From assembly GCA_911728455.2 (NCBI GenBank), contig OU452231.1:8586963-8650962 (forward strand): DNA of 64,000 nt, read 5' to 3'. The DNA is from Marthasterias glacialis (lineage: Eukaryota > Echinodermata > Asteroidea > Forcipulatida > Asteriidae). Both the position numbers and the translations under genes were made by a program. The stretch's first letter is position 1. Each line of letters opens with the position of its first letter. The notes beneath the pieces are model-generated. The model was not told the DNA's origin and did not search any database. It was given only the letters and a program-made list of their open reading frames with translations. Of this stretch, positions 63,641-64,000 are shown in pieces.

Positions 63641-64000
63641 TGAAAACAGCTTTTCTGTTTCTATCAAAAATCTGGAGGCACGACACTCCACCATTTTCCA
63701 TTCAACCGCCTAGATCTGTTTTTCCAGCAACCACATATGTCATGTCTTAGTCATAGGATACGATAAGGGACACCAGGCTTTGATAATGTACACCAGTTGA
63801 GACAGGATTGAGTGAGACGTCAGTCATAAATGGTAATAACATTTAAGTCTGTGAGCCCGCGTCACAAACAAACTTTCAGCTTTGAGACACCGTGGAGCTA
63901 CCGCTGACACCATGTTATGGTATCTACCCTCAGTGAATATCTACTTTACGAGTTCACTTCATCAATTAGACTCACGCTGGACAATTTCTTCTTCATTATT

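Larger units (their letters stand above)
51100..64000 (-). other. slit intron (upstream), no further exon found
   Basis: 12.9 kb upstream of the first visible exon. I looked on the minus strand for the D2 N-cap (CP..C.C....VDCR) and for LRR cassettes with flanking AG/GT and found none, so the next exon is likely beyond the window. Repeats occupy 51369, 54511, 57025, 57100, 59742, 61146, 61628, 61924, 62114, 62388 and 63484. Stretches 51550-54500, 54830-57020, 57310-59730 and 59820-61140 show nothing I recognise beyond an A run at 53273-53296. Confidence 0.7.

Noticed and set aside
18693-64000. miR-218, which lies in slit introns in vertebrates
   Set aside because: I looked by eye for TTGTGCTTGATCTAACC and its complement in the introns and saw only partial TTGTGCTT matches inside the CTTAAGC repeats. 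No precursor-like hairpin was associated.
51100-64000. Further slit exons (D2 N-cap, D1) or a second gene
   Set aside because: No LRRNT cysteine pattern or LRR cassette with AG/GT borders could be found on the minus strand, and no frame on either strand resembles a known protein.
1-64000. Virus-like or retroelement coding sequence, CRISPR array, rRNA
   Set aside because: No reverse transcriptase, integrase, capsid or transposase-like frame, no regularly spaced repeat-spacer array and no rRNA-like segment was recognised.

Overview
The window is eukaryotic, intron-rich and AT-rich, and is dominated by one host gene on the minus strand: the 3' three-quarters of a slit gene, which encodes the secreted axon-guidance ligand of Robo receptors. 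I could place 24 coding exons (51099 down to 4028). They join in one frame with matching splice phases and give 3,427 coding bases, or 1,141 residues plus a stop. In protein order the fragment holds: most of leucine-rich-repeat domain D2 (the Robo-binding domain), all of D3 and D4, six EGF modules, a laminin-G module, one more EGF module and a C-terminal cystine knot. The signal peptide, D1 and the N-cap of D2 are not in the window and should lie further upstream, beyond position 64000.

An invertebrate deuterostome is suggested, most likely an echinoderm and probably a sea star. The protein is clearly metazoan Slit but has only one EGF after laminin-G (Drosophila-like, where vertebrates have three). 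The introns are full of short hairpin-ended elements and tRNA-derived SINEs that I associate with echinoderm genomes. The species call rests on repeat style and is an inference.

Layout: 1-4027 is downstream or 3'UTR sequence. 4028-18692 is exon-dense (C-terminus back to mid D3, introns 0.3-1.6 kb). 18693-27278 is an 8.6-kb intron. 27279-34103 holds four LRR/LRRNT exons of D3 and the D2 C-cap. 34104-44163 is a 10-kb intron. 44164-51099 holds the D2 repeats. 51100-64000 is intron with no exon found. Most LRR exons are 72 bp (a few 69, 75 or 144) and split a conserved leucine-position codon in phase 2, so single repeats are frame-neutral cassettes.

The non-coding DNA carries at least three tRNA-like SINE families, many hairpin or foldback MITEs (two of about 450-490 bp), a 760-bp minisatellite with a higher-order repeat, and an old duplicated non-coding segment. 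No second protein-coding gene, virus-like element, rRNA, CRISPR array or functional tRNA is convincing.
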